38,959 bases of DNA. Source: Clostridia bacterium. Lineage in GTDB: Bacteria; Bacillota; Clostridia; Oscillospirales; Acutalibacteraceae. The translations under genes were made by a program, and so were the position numbers. Positions 16,444 through 24,490 of the stretch are shown here, piece after piece. Below the pieces are notes generated by a model. That model had not been told where the DNA came from. It saw only the letters and a program-made list of their open reading frames with translations, and ran no database searches. The stretch covers positions 1 to 38,959 of the forward strand of contig JAFSDM010000020.1 in NCBI GenBank assembly GCA_017436225.1. Direction: 5' to 3'. Positions within the stretch are counted from its first letter, which is position 1. Every line of letters begins with the position of its first letter.

Positions 16444-17355
16444 TTATCTGCCTATAAATTCAACCTCAGGCTCCATTTTAATGCTTGTTTGTAAAAATAC
16501 CTTTTCGGTAACTGCTTCTATAACGCGTTTTACATCCGAAGCGGTGGCATCGCCTCTGTTAATAACAAAGCCTGCGTGCTTTTCGCTTACCTGTGCACCG
16601 CCGATAGTAAAGCCCTTAAGACCGCACATTTCAATGAGTGTGCCCGCAAAATTGCCCGTAGGACGCTTAAAGGTGCTGCCTGCACTTGGAAATTCCAAGG
16701 GTTGCTTGCTTTTACGCCTTAGCATAAGCTCATCCATACGACTGCGAATTGCTTCAGGATCACCCGGATAAAGCTGAAATTTAGCCGAGGTAATAACACG
16801 GTTTTTCTTTTCCTTAAAAATGCTTGTACGGTATCCAAGCTTCATTTTATCGGCAGTAAGTGTTTCAAATCTACCGTCTGAGGTAACGGCTCGGCACTCG
16901 GTAATTACGTTTGCAATTTCAGAATCGTAGGCACCTGCATTCATATAGACTGCGCCCCCCACAAGACCGGGTATTCCCCAAGCAAATTCCAAGCCTGTAA
17001 GACTATTTTCAAGGGCAAAGCTGCAAAGCAACGAAAGCTTAAGACCACTACCGCAGACTATTTCATTAACCGAGCCGAGCGAAACATCTGAAAGACCGCC
17101 CGCTACATGAATGACTGCGCCCTCAACCCCCAAATCAGACACAAGCAAATTACTGCCGTTGCCCAAAATATAAAAGGGTATTTCCCTTTCATTACAAAAG
17201 GAAACAATTTTTGAAACTGCGCCCTCACTTGCCGGTTTAATGAATACATCGGCAGGTCCGCCTATTTTAAAGGTTGTATGAGCCGACATTGGCTCATTTT
17301 CTTTATATACAATCTCTTCGCCCTCTAAAAACTCTTTAAGCAGACTGTAATCCAA
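16444..17355 (-). CDS. murB: UDP-N-acetylenolpyruvoylglucosamine reductase
   Basis: This is the FAD enzyme that reduces UDP-GlcNAc-enolpyruvate to UDP-MurNAc with NADPH, the second committed step of peptidoglycan synthesis. The FAD-binding part shows MSAHTTFKIGGPADVF, ILGNGSNLLVSD and GIPGLVGGAVYMNAGAY. The catalytic serine lies in PSAGSTFKRP, and the C-terminal motif SEKHAGFVIN is present. The pattern is type II MurB, as in Gram-positives. I place the start at the TTG at 17355, because GGAG (17364-17367) is 8 bases upstream; the GTG at 17364 that would add three residues overlaps that site. The protein is then 303 residues. It lies between glcK and rapZ in the same operon. Confidence 0.95.
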   Translation of the reverse strand: MDYSLLKEFLEGEEIVYKENEPMSAHTTFKIGGPADVFIKPASEGAVSKIVSFCNEREIPFYILGNGSNLLVSDLGVEGAVIHVAGGLSDVSLGSVNEIVCGSGLKLSLLCSFALENSLTGLEFAWGIPGLVGGAVYMNAGAYDSEIANVITECRAVTSDGRFETLTADKMKLGYRTSIFKEKKNRVITSAKFQLYPGDPEAIRSRMDELMLRRKSKQPLEFPSAGSTFKRPTGNFAGTLIEMCGLKGFTIGGAQVSEKHAGFVINRGDATASDVKRVIEAVTEKVFLQTSIKMEPEVEFIGR

Positions 17356-17406
17356 AAACAACACTCCAAACTTAAAACCAAAGGTTTTAAAATATTATTT
17401 AAAATA

Positions 17407-18363
17407 TTATCTATAAAGTCTGTGAATATATGCAGCGCCTATAATACCTGCATCATTACCAAGCTTTGCGATTTTGATTTCGGTTTGTTTTTCAACATTT
17501 TTGGTAAAGCGTTCTTTTTCTACTGTTTCGGCAATTGGTTTTAAAAGGGTATCACCCTCTTTAGAGATACCGCCGCCAATGCAAAGAACATCGGGTTGGA
17601 ATATGTTTACCATATTTGTAACACCACAAGCAACATAATCCTGATACATATTAACAACCTCTGTAGCGGCTTTATCGCCCGCACGCATACCATCATAAGC
17701 GGTGCGTCCGCTTGCGTTATCAATATTATTGCCGCAAAGCTCCCACATTTTTGAATTGGGATTTGCCTTCATTGACTCTTTAGTTAATCTGATAAGTGCA
17801 GTTGCCGAAGCGTATGCTTCCCAACAGCCCTTTCTGCCACAGGTGCAATCTGCGCCGCCGTGAACAATAACGGTGTGACCAAGCTCACCGCCTGCAAGGT
17901 TAGAGCCTGAGAAAAGCTTACCGTCGATAATAACTCCGCCGCCAACACCTGTACCCAAGGTAACAGCAACCATTGAGCTGGTGCCAACGCCTGCGCCTGC
18001 TAAAAATTCGCCGTATGCGGCGGCAGAAGCATCATTTTCAATAAAGACATCTCTGCCTAAACGCTCCTTAAGCATTGCGCCCATAGGAACATTTTCAAAA
18101 CGAAGGTTGTTAGAAACTGCAATAACGCCTGTAAAGGGATTAATGCTGCCCGGTGAACCTATGCCTATAGTATCAATATCATCCATAGTGAGACCTGCAT
18201 CCTCAATAGCCATTCTTGCGGCGGCTGCCATATCATCACAAATTTCATCGGCAGGACGTGGGCAATTGGTTTTCTTTTTGCCGCGACCTACAATATTAAA
18301 GTTTTCATCTACAACACCTACTGCTATGTTGGTGCCACCCAAGTCAATACCTAAATGATACAT
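17407..18363 (-). CDS. glcK: ROK-family glucokinase
   Basis: This 318-residue ROK-family kinase most likely phosphorylates glucose to glucose-6-phosphate with ATP. The N-terminal phosphate loop LGIDLGGTNIAVGVVD is at 4-19, the catalytic Asp111 lies in ENDASAAAYGE, and GTGVGGG and the ROK signature GGELGH (Glu160, His163) are intact. The structural zinc site is Cys173, Cys175 and Cys180 (CTCGRKGC) with His163. ROK repressors carry an N-terminal helix-turn-helix; this protein has none, so it is a kinase. The ATG has AGGAG upstream. It lies 33 bases after hprK and 51 bases before murB, so it shares the hprK promoter. Specificity for glucose is inferred from similarity to Firmicute GlcK. Confidence 0.93.
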   Translation of the reverse strand: MYHLGIDLGGTNIAVGVVDENFNIVGRGKKKTNCPRPADEICDDMAAAARMAIEDAGLTMDDIDTIGIGSPGSINPFTGVIAVSNNLRFENVPMGAMLKERLGRDVFIENDASAAAYGEFLAGAGVGTSSMVAVTLGTGVGGGVIIDGKLFSGSNLAGGELGHTVIVHGGADCTCGRKGCWEAYASATALIRLTKESMKANPNSKMWELCGNNIDNASGRTAYDGMRAGDKAATEVVNMYQDYVACGVTNMVNIFQPDVLCIGGGISKEGDTLLKPIAETVEKERFTKNVEKQTEIKIAKLGNDAGIIGAAYIHRLYR

Positions 18364-18396
18364 ATTTTACACTCCTAAATTTATGCTAATTTGATT

Positions 18397-19359
18397 TTAT
18401 TTATAAACATCTACGCTTTCTGAAGAATCCTCAAAATCCTCAGCCATACCAAGTTTTTTAAGCAAATCATGCGCGGCATTATAGCCCATTTTCTTCTGGC
18501 GATTATTCATTGCGGCAACCTCAATAATAACAGCCAAATTTCTACCCGGCTTTACAGGGATGGTTAGAGATGGTATACTTATTCCTAAAATATCGGTATT
18601 TTCATTTTCAAGACCCATACGGTCATAAACCTTTTGAGCATCCCACTGCTCCAGATTGATAATCATATCAATCTTTTCGGTAAGCTTTACGGCACCCGCG
18701 CCAAAAATACGGCTGGCATTAATAATACCTATTCCGCGAAGCTCAATAAAATGACGAATGTTTTCGGGGGATGAGCCTACAAGCGATTTTGAGGAAACAC
18801 GCCTAAGCTCTACCGCATCATCGGCAATAAGTCTATGACCTCTTTTAACAAGCTCAATAGCTGTTTCGCTTTTACCTACTCCGCTTTCGCCAAGAAGCAA
18901 AACACCTTCGCCGTATACCTCAACCAAAACGCCGTGGCGGGTAATTCTTGGTGCTAATTGAACATTTAAAAATGCGATTAAGGAAGAAAGCAGATTGGAG
19001 GTTGAATCACCTGTTCTAAGAAGCGGAACGGAATATTTTTTGGCATAATTGTACATTTTTTGCGATGCCTGCATACCGCGTGAAATTATTACCATTGGCG
19101 GAATTCGGGAAAAAAAGGCATCTAAGCAAGCATCAAGCTCATCATCTGTTAATGTTTTTAAATAGCTATCCTCAGATTTTCCGATTATTTGAACTCGCTC
19201 ACTGTCAAAAAATTCATAATAACCTGCAAGCTGTAAGCCAGGGCGATTAACCTCAACATTTTTTACCAAAATTTCATCAGGCTCATTTGGAATATAAAGA
19301 GTTTCAAGCGATAATTCCTTAATTATTTTCGCAAGAGAAACAGAATAGTCTGATTTCAT
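18397..19359 (-). CDS. hprK: HPr kinase/phosphorylase
   Basis: This bifunctional enzyme phosphorylates HPr (and Crh) on Ser46 when fructose-1,6-bisphosphate and ATP are high and removes the phosphate when inorganic phosphate rises. It is the sensor of carbon catabolite repression in low-GC Gram-positives. The 320-residue protein has an N-terminal domain (about 1-130), HGVLVEVYGEGVLLLGES leading to Walker A at 157-164 (GESGVGKS), and the HprK signature ELRGIGIINA. The ATG follows AAGGAGG. It is the first gene of the minus-strand operon; a TTTTCA-N17-TATAAT promoter lies just upstream. Its allosteric effector is the product of PfkA, encoded further down the same strand. HPr and CcpA genes are not in the window. 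Confidence 0.97.
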   Translation of the reverse strand: MKSDYSVSLAKIIKELSLETLYIPNEPDEILVKNVEVNRPGLQLAGYYEFFDSERVQIIGKSEDSYLKTLTDDELDACLDAFFSRIPPMVIISRGMQASQKMYNYAKKYSVPLLRTGDSTSNLLSSLIAFLNVQLAPRITRHGVLVEVYGEGVLLLGESGVGKSETAIELVKRGHRLIADDAVELRRVSSKSLVGSSPENIRHFIELRGIGIINASRIFGAGAVKLTEKIDMIINLEQWDAQKVYDRMGLENENTDILGISIPSLTIPVKPGRNLAVIIEVAAMNNRQKKMGYNAAHDLLKKLGMAEDFEDSSESVDVYK

Positions 19360-19385
19360 AATATCCCTCCTTATTATACAAAGCT

Positions 19386-19414
19386 ATTATACACTAAAAA
19401 TGGCTCTATGAAAA
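19386..19414 (-). promoter_or_regulatory. Promoter for the hprK operon
   Basis: On the minus strand TTTTCA (19409-19414), 17 bases and a perfect TATAAT (19386-19391) precede hprK by about 20-25 bases. Confidence 0.6.
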
Positions 19415-19486
19415 GTGTTTTTTTATAGAATTATTAATATTTTTTTATATTATCCTGCCTTTTTGAGCAAATTAAAATATAATTTG

Positions 19487-19515
19487 TTGAAAAAATGCTA
19501 TAATAATGATATACT
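19487..19515 (+). promoter_or_regulatory. Promoter for the rqcH operon
   Basis: TTGAAA (19487-19492), a 17-base spacer and TATACT (19510-19515) point at the plus-strand operon that starts at 19558. It is divergent from the hprK promoter. Confidence 0.65.
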
Positions 19516-19557
19516 AAAAGAAATATTTTTAAAATTTTAAAGGAATTGATAAAACTT

Positions 19558-20337
19558 ATGAAAAATAAAAGTTCCAAAACCTCTAAGGAAGTTTTACTTA
19601 ATCTGCTTAGAGAAAAACAAAAAAGAATTGGCTTTAGCTACATAACCACCAAGCACATCTCGTATAAAATTTTCCGTTGGTTGTTTTTTGCATCTCTTGT
19701 TTACTGCACACTGATTAACCTTTTTTACATACTTGGTAAATCGGGTGAAATGGCAGCGAATATTGCGTTTATGGGCGACCCTGAGCCACATCAGGAAATT
19801 GAAATTGCAAGAATTACCACAACAATTTACATTATGATTGCTTCTGCTGTGGCATTAGCTCTGTCAGAGGTTTTTGTTTGGTTAAAGCTACCCGTTTTAC
19901 AATTCACCTTTAGCCTTATTCCAAGTATCGTTATTGTGGCGCGTTTATCGGGCGAGATTGAAGATCCCACCTCTTACACACTTTCCACAAACCATATAGT
20001 TCCCCTTTTTATTACCTGCTTTTTATCTGCCGTTTCGGCATATCTGCTTTTAAATCAGCTACGCAAGGATAAAAAAGCTTGTAATGAGATAAACACAATA
20101 ATCTACAACACTTATAGGGTTTCACCCGATGAGCTTCCCGAGTCCGAGTGGAATAATGTTATAAACGCCTACGAGCCACGAGTTTCCAAAAAGAAAAAAC
20201 AATCCAAGCGCAAAGCAAGAAGAAAAGATAAAAATGTAGAAATCTATTACCCCCCACAGGAAATTGACCTTTCAAAGGTGCTTATTCCCTCCGAGGAAGC
20301 CGAGCAATCAGAAAATTCAAACCAAACGCAAGAATAA
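19558..20337 (+). CDS. Four-helix membrane protein of unknown function
   Basis: I do not recognise this 259-residue protein. A basic N-terminus (about 1-40) is followed by four membrane helices (about 45-66, 88-112, 116-136 and 146-168) and a hydrophilic C-terminal tail of about 90 residues with a Lys/Arg-rich block near 220-232 and an acidic end. The start at 19558 (ATG) is preferred to the TTG at 19546, which touches the AAAGGAA ribosome-binding site; the spacer to the ATG is then a little long (about 12-13 bases). It is the first gene of an operon: its stop is 12 bases before rqcH. The basic tail could contact nucleic acid or lipid, but that is guesswork. Confidence 0.65.
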   Translation: MKNKSSKTSKEVLLNLLREKQKRIGFSYITTKHISYKIFRWLFFASLVYCTLINLFYILGKSGEMAANIAFMGDPEPHQEIEIARITTTIYIMIASAVALALSEVFVWLKLPVLQFTFSLIPSIVIVARLSGEIEDPTSYTLSTNHIVPLFITCFLSAVSAYLLLNQLRKDKKACNEINTIIYNTYRVSPDELPESEWNNVINAYEPRVSKKKKQSKRKARRKDKNVEIYYPPQEIDLSKVLIPSEEAEQSENSNQTQE

Positions 20338-20349
20338 GAAGGTGTAAAA

Positions 20350-22068
20350 ATGCCGCTTGACGGTTCGTTTATTGCCTGCCTCAGAAATGAGCTTAACGCG
20401 GCAGTAAATTGTCACATAGATAAAATTCACATACCCGCCAAAAACGAATTTGTTTTTGCGTTAAGGGGTAAAAATTTTAACAAAAAACTCTTTATTAAGG
20501 TTGCTCCCGACTGCCCCAGAGTCAGCTTTACCGATGCAGCTTTTGAAAATCCCGCTAATCCGCCTATGTTTTGTATGCTTCTTAGAAAGCATTTGGCATC
20601 GGGCAGAATTTTAAGCGTTGAGGGACTGGGTGCAGAGCGACTTATAATTTTTAAAATTCAAGCTACAAATGAAATGGGCGACAGGGTAATAAACTCACTT
20701 ATTTTAGAGTTTTTAGGTCCCAAAACCAACCTCATTTTGATGGATGAACAGGGAAAAATATTAGATTCTGCAAGGCGTAGCGATATTGAATCGGGTGCCA
20801 GACTTATTCAACCCGGCGCTAGCTACACTCCCCCCGAAAACATTGGCAAAACCGACCTTTTAACGGGCGATTTAAAAATAGCAGTGCAAAACATTCTTAC
20901 ACTAAAGGAAGTAAGGCTTCGAGATGCAATTATTCAAAATATTGCAGGAATTTCTCCCCTAATTTGCCGTGAAATAGCCTTTTGCCTAAGCGGAGACTGC
21001 GACTGCTTTGTAAAATCAATAAAGGAAGCCGACCTTTTAAAAAAGCTGACCGAGCTGAAATGCGAAATTACGGCGGGCGGCACCCCCTTTATTTTATACG
21101 ACCAAAACAATCAACCAAAGGATTACAGCTTTACAAAAATCAATCAATACGGCGGTTTGCTTACTGCAAAGGCTAAGGACTCATTTTCCGAGCTTTTGGA
21201 ATGTTTTTACGGCGAGCGTGACCGATTAAGCCGTATTGAGCATAATAAATCCGATTTGGTTAAAAAAATTAAAAATCTTATTGCAAGAAACGAGCGAAAG
21301 CTTCAGCTCAGAAAACAAGAGCTTTTAAAATCTGCCGACCGTGAGCATCTTAGAATTTACGGAGAGCTTATTAAGGCTAATATTTACAGAATTGAAAAGG
21401 GTGCTACAAGGCTTGTTGCCCAAAACTATTACGACCCCGAATGTAAAGAAATTGAAATTCCTCTTAATTCTGCTTTGAGCGCCGCAAATAACGCCGCCAA
21501 ATATTTTAAGGATTATAAAAAGGCTTGTAACGCAAGTCAAACCCTAGGTGAGCTTATTAAAGAATGTGAAACCGAGCTTAATTATTTAGAGTCGGTTTTA
21601 TTTGAACTGCAAGCTGCCGACTCTACTGCCGAGCTTATTGAAATACGTTCTGAGCTTAGTGAGCTTGGTTATATTCCCCGTAATTCAGGCAACAAGAAAG
21701 CGAAAATAAATAGCACTTATTATGAATTTTCTAAAAACGGGTTTAAAATTTTAGTTGGAAAAAACAATCTGCAAAATGACAAATTAACAACAAAAATCGC
21801 AAACAAAAACGATTTATGGTTCCACACCAAAAACATACACGGCGCCCACGTAATTTTATTTACCGAGGATAAAACCCCCGATGACGAAACTCTGCTTTAC
21901 GCCGCTACCCTTGCGGCATATTTTTCCAAGGCTAAAGAGTCCAATCAGGTTCCCGTAGATTATACGCCCGTTAAGTTTGTAAAAAAGCCAAACGGCGCAA
22001 AACCCGGTATGGTAATTTACCAAACAAACAAAACAATTTTTGCCGACCCCAGGGAGTTTAAATTATGA
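20350..22068 (+). CDS. rqcH: Ribosome-associated quality control protein RqcH (NFACT family)
   Basis: RqcH binds stalled 50S-peptidyl-tRNA complexes and recruits tRNA-Ala to add C-terminal alanine tails that mark the chain for degradation; older annotations call it fibronectin-binding protein. The 572-residue protein shows the NFACT-N domain (about 1-180, with FLGPKTNLILMDEQGKIL), a helix-hairpin-helix region, long coiled-coil helices (about 290-430) and the C-terminal NFACT-R domain (about 445-560, with NDLWFHTKNIHGAHVI and KPNGAKPGMVIYQTNKT). The usual 'DR' pair of NFACT-N seems to be Glu-Arg here (GLGAERLIIF near 95), a conservative change to note. The ATG has AAGAAGGTG upstream. It overlaps the next gene by 4 bases (ATGA). 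Confidence 0.95.
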   Translation: MPLDGSFIACLRNELNAAVNCHIDKIHIPAKNEFVFALRGKNFNKKLFIKVAPDCPRVSFTDAAFENPANPPMFCMLLRKHLASGRILSVEGLGAERLIIFKIQATNEMGDRVINSLILEFLGPKTNLILMDEQGKILDSARRSDIESGARLIQPGASYTPPENIGKTDLLTGDLKIAVQNILTLKEVRLRDAIIQNIAGISPLICREIAFCLSGDCDCFVKSIKEADLLKKLTELKCEITAGGTPFILYDQNNQPKDYSFTKINQYGGLLTAKAKDSFSELLECFYGERDRLSRIEHNKSDLVKKIKNLIARNERKLQLRKQELLKSADREHLRIYGELIKANIYRIEKGATRLVAQNYYDPECKEIEIPLNSALSAANNAAKYFKDYKKACNASQTLGELIKECETELNYLESVLFELQAADSTAELIEIRSELSELGYIPRNSGNKKAKINSTYYEFSKNGFKILVGKNNLQNDKLTTKIANKNDLWFHTKNIHGAHVILFTEDKTPDDETLLYAATLAAYFSKAKESNQVPVDYTPVKFVKKPNGAKPGMVIYQTNKTIFADPREFKL

Positions 22069-22844
22069 GTATTGGTATTTCAACAGCTAGCTTTTACCCC
22101 CTTGAAACCGAGGATGCAATAGCTTTAATTAGCGAAAATAGAATTGAGTGTACAGAGATTTTCTTTAACAGTAACCGAGAATTAAAGCATTCTTTCATAG
22201 ATTACCTTTTAGATATTACTAAAAATTCTCCGCTTAAGGTTACCGCCATACACCCAATGCTTTCCTTTGCAGAACCATATATGATTTTTTCAGATTATAT
22301 AAGAAGGTTTGAAGAAAGCGAAGATGTTTTTAAAAGGTATTTTGAAATTGCCGCAAGACTTGGCGCTAAATACGTTAATTTGCACGGCGATAAGCCTACG
22401 GGCAAGCTTCCCGTTGAGGAATACTGCGAAAGATTTAAAATCCTTGCCGATATTGGAAAAGGCTTTGGCGTTACCTTATGCCAAGAAAATGTAAACGGCT
22501 ACCGAAGTGCCGACCCCGAATTTTTAAGTGATATGGTAAGACTTTTAGGTGATGATGCCAACTTCACCTTAGATATAAAGCAGGTTATACGGGCGGGCTA
22601 CACTCTGCCCGAAATTTTAGAAGCTATGGATTATAAAATCCGTCACGTGCATATAAGTGACCATTCCCCCGCCGCCGACTGTCTGCTTCCAACGAAGGGC
22701 ACCTTTAATTTTAACCGATTGTTTTATGACCTTAAAAATCACGGGTATAACGGCGACTATGTTATAGAGGTTTACCAAAACGCCTATAACGATTATAGCG
22801 AAATTTTTGAAAGCTATCTAAAGCTTAAAAAATCTTTAAAATAA
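22065..22844 (+). CDS. Sugar phosphate isomerase/epimerase-like TIM-barrel protein
   Basis: This is a 259-residue AP-endonuclease-2/xylose-isomerase-like TIM barrel. Metal-ligand positions of the fold are visible: His in TAIHPMLSF, His in YVNLHGD, Glu in CQENVNGY, Asp in TLDIKQVIRAG, His in VHISDHSP and Glu in YVIEVYQNAY. These fit a divalent-metal enzyme acting on a keto/aldo sugar or inositol derivative, or an endonuclease IV-like relative; the substrate cannot be read from sequence. The start ATG overlaps the rqcH stop (ATGA at 22065-22068), indicating translational coupling. It is the last gene of the operon and is followed by a strong terminator. No sugar transporter is adjacent. Confidence 0.85.
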   Translation: MSIGISTASFYPLETEDAIALISENRIECTEIFFNSNRELKHSFIDYLLDITKNSPLKVTAIHPMLSFAEPYMIFSDYIRRFEESEDVFKRYFEIAARLGAKYVNLHGDKPTGKLPVEEYCERFKILADIGKGFGVTLCQENVNGYRSADPEFLSDMVRLLGDDANFTLDIKQVIRAGYTLPEILEAMDYKIRHVHISDHSPAADCLLPTKGTFNFNRLFYDLKNHGYNGDYVIEVYQNAYNDYSEIFESYLKLKKSLK

Positions 22845-22848
22845 ACTT

Positions 22849-22894
22849 AAAAACTGCAAGTAAAAAAGCTTTTTGCCTTTTACTTGCAGTTTTT
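22849..22894 (+). terminator. Terminator of the rqcH operon
   Basis: A perfect 17-bp stem (22849-22865 with 22878-22894) has a 12-base loop and ends in a T run. The same hairpin can act on the convergent minus-strand gene at 22923. Confidence 0.88.
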
Positions 22895-22922
22895 TATGCT
22901 CTAAACCAATTTATAAATAGTT

Positions 22923-23393
22923 TTACAGTCGTAATAAATTAGGGACTATTCCCTTTTCGGTTATATCTATTATTGCGTATCCCGGTTTTTCGGCGTAATT
23001 GTCTAACGCACCGGGGCAAATCATATAAACTCCATCGCGGTATTCCTCTTTCTGAATATGTGTATGTCCATAAAGCACAAGTGTTACCCCCTCACGCTTG
23101 GCGGAAGAAAAAATATGCTCGGTACTGCTTTTTACCCCGTAGGTATGACCGTGGGTAGCCAAAATTTTAACACCGTTTATGGTAAAATATCGGCTAGATG
23201 GGTATTTACTAAAAAAATCACAGTTGCCCGACATTATATGCACCGTTTTATCAGGAAAAAATGATGCAACCTCTGCGGCGTCATCTGCTCCGTCACCCAA
23301 AAAGAAAACGGTGCTTATATTTGGGTATTTTTCCAAAAGCTTTTCAAAAAAGCTTCTTCTGCGGTGTAAATCTGAGACTACTAAAATCTGCAT
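22923..23393 (-). CDS. YfcE/MJ0936-family metallophosphodiesterase
   Basis: This 156-residue protein has a calcineurin-like phosphoesterase fold with a dinuclear metal centre. All metal motifs are present in order: VSDLHRR (residues 5-11), FLGDGADDA near 33, GNCDF near 57, THGHTYG near 80 and YGHTHIQ near 107. Family members hydrolyse artificial phosphodiesters and some cleave 2',3'-cyclic nucleotides; the natural substrate is unknown. The canonical GDxxD spacing is fully kept. The ATG is preceded by AAAGGTAA. The gene stands alone on the minus strand, divergent from the small-gene trio. In many Firmicutes this family sits after an rdgB/rph pair; those are not here. Confidence 0.92.
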   Translation of the reverse strand: MQILVVSDLHRRRSFFEKLLEKYPNISTVFFLGDGADDAAEVASFFPDKTVHIMSGNCDFFSKYPSSRYFTINGVKILATHGHTYGVKSSTEHIFSSAKREGVTLVLYGHTHIQKEEYRDGVYMICPGALDNYAEKPGYAIIDITEKGIVPNLLRL

Positions 23394-23476
23394 AATGTGC
23401 TTACCTTTCTTTATTTTCAGTATAGAACCAAAAAACCTTTCATAGAATACAATAGAAAAGGAAGGGTGGTTTTTTT

Positions 23477-23698
23477 ATGAACAATAATTTTTCAAAGGAT
23501 GCGAGCGAAATTCTAAGACAAAAAGGAATTGACCCCCAAAATTTAAAAAACATTGATAAAAATTCTCTGCTTAAAAACCTTAGTGCCGAGGACACAAAGA
23601 AAATAAACAGCATTTTAAACGATAAACAAGCCTTGAACGATTTGCTTAATTCTGAAAAGGCTAAAGCAATTATGTCCAAACTGTTTGGTTCAAAATAA
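23477..23698 (+). CDS. Small helical protein, first of an uncharacterised three-gene set
   Basis: I do not recognise this 73-residue protein. It is fully soluble, with no signal or membrane helix, and reads as three or four short amphipathic helices (about 5-16, 20-34, 38-50 and 52-70), ending in LLNSEKAKAIMSKLFGSK. The ATG has a good GGAAGGGTGG ribosome-binding site. Its stop codon overlaps the start of the next gene by one base (TAATG at 23696-23700). Short Leu/Lys/Asp-rich proteins of this type recur in Clostridia genomes as hypothetical proteins. It may be distantly related to the next protein, which has the same helix-rich look. Confidence 0.7.
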   Translation: MNNNFSKDASEILRQKGIDPQNLKNIDKNSLLKNLSAEDTKKINSILNDKQALNDLLNSEKAKAIMSKLFGSK

Positions 23699-24078
23699 TG
23701 GAAGATATAGGTCAAAAAATTACCGATTTACTGGGCAGTGCCGACGGAATGAGCAAAATTAAGGCGGCTGCCGAAGAATTACTTGGAAACGGATTATTTA
23801 AAAACGAAGAAAACACCTTAAGCAAGCCCGAAGGGGGCGAGCTTTCATTACCCGAAAACCTTTTGGCAAATATGGGTAATATTGAAGGCATAATGAAGCT
23901 CACACGACTTTTAAGCGGTAATCAGACCGACAACCGAATAGAGCTTTTAAAAGCTTTAAAACCACATTTAAGCGCCAACAGAAAAAAGCGCGTGGATAAA
24001 GCAATATCTATTTTAAAAATTGCAACGCTACTTCCCGTTTTGCGTGAGGAAGGGCTTTTAGAAAATCTTGGTTTTTAG
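23698..24078 (+). CDS. Helical protein with a conserved-looking C-terminal block, second of the set
   Basis: I do not assign a function. This 126-residue soluble protein has an N-terminal helix (about 1-28), a flexible acidic linker (about 35-52) and a C-terminal helical block (about 60-124) with LKALKPHLSANRKKRVDKA, which looks like a conserved core. Its ATG shares a base with the preceding stop and has no good ribosome-binding site of its own, so it depends on coupling with the first gene. Sixteen bases separate it from the third gene. From memory, similar 'LLxALKPxLSxxRxxRVD' blocks occur in unnamed Oscillospirales proteins; this should be confirmed by search. No catalytic or metal motif is visible. 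Confidence 0.7.
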   Translation: MEDIGQKITDLLGSADGMSKIKAAAEELLGNGLFKNEENTLSKPEGGELSLPENLLANMGNIEGIMKLTRLLSGNQTDNRIELLKALKPHLSANRKKRVDKAISILKIATLLPVLREEGLLENLGF

Positions 24079-24093
24079 TTTTTTTACGGGGCG

Positions 24094-24489
24094 GTGATTA
24101 TTCTGAACGAACGCGAAAGAGCCGAATTTGAACGGCACAAAAAACTCGCCGAAGAGCAAATTAACAAAATGTATTACGGCTCTAACCCTCGGTATCAAAA
24201 GACCAATACCCCCTCGGCGCCAAACTTTACTCAATCTGCAAGCCCTAAAAATAACACAACCGCCAAAAGTGAAGCTCTGCACAAAACTGCGCAAAAGGGA
24301 AGTTCTGCAAAGCCGAAGGATGATACTTCCTACGCAAGGCAGAGTGGCAACAATATTTTAAATCTTTTAAACTTTAAAAATTTAAAGCTGGATAACGACC
24401 GACTTATTATAATAGCCATATGCCTGCTTTTATCAGGTGAGGAGGTGGATGAGCTTTTAATGCTTGCGCTGATTTATATAATGCTGTAA
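24094..24489 (+). CDS. Small protein with a C-terminal hydrophobic hairpin, third of the set
   Basis: I do not recognise this protein of up to 131 residues. A charged N-terminal helix (about 4-28) leads to a disordered Ser/Lys/Pro-rich middle (about 30-85) and a short C-terminal segment (about 100-131) with two hydrophobic stretches split by GEEVDE (RLIIIAICLLLSG and LLMLALIYIML). The C-terminus could insert in a membrane as a tight hairpin or pack as coiled helices. The start is uncertain: GTG at 24094 overlaps the GGGGCGGTGA purine-rich site, while CTG at 24103 has GGTGA 5 bases upstream. The stop is 1 base from the stop of the convergent DUF218 gene. Confidence 0.65.
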   Translation: MIILNERERAEFERHKKLAEEQINKMYYGSNPRYQKTNTPSAPNFTQSASPKNNTTAKSEALHKTAQKGSSAKPKDDTSYARQSGNNILNLLNFKNLKLDNDRLIIIAICLLLSGEEVDELLMLALIYIML

Positions 24490-24490
24490 G

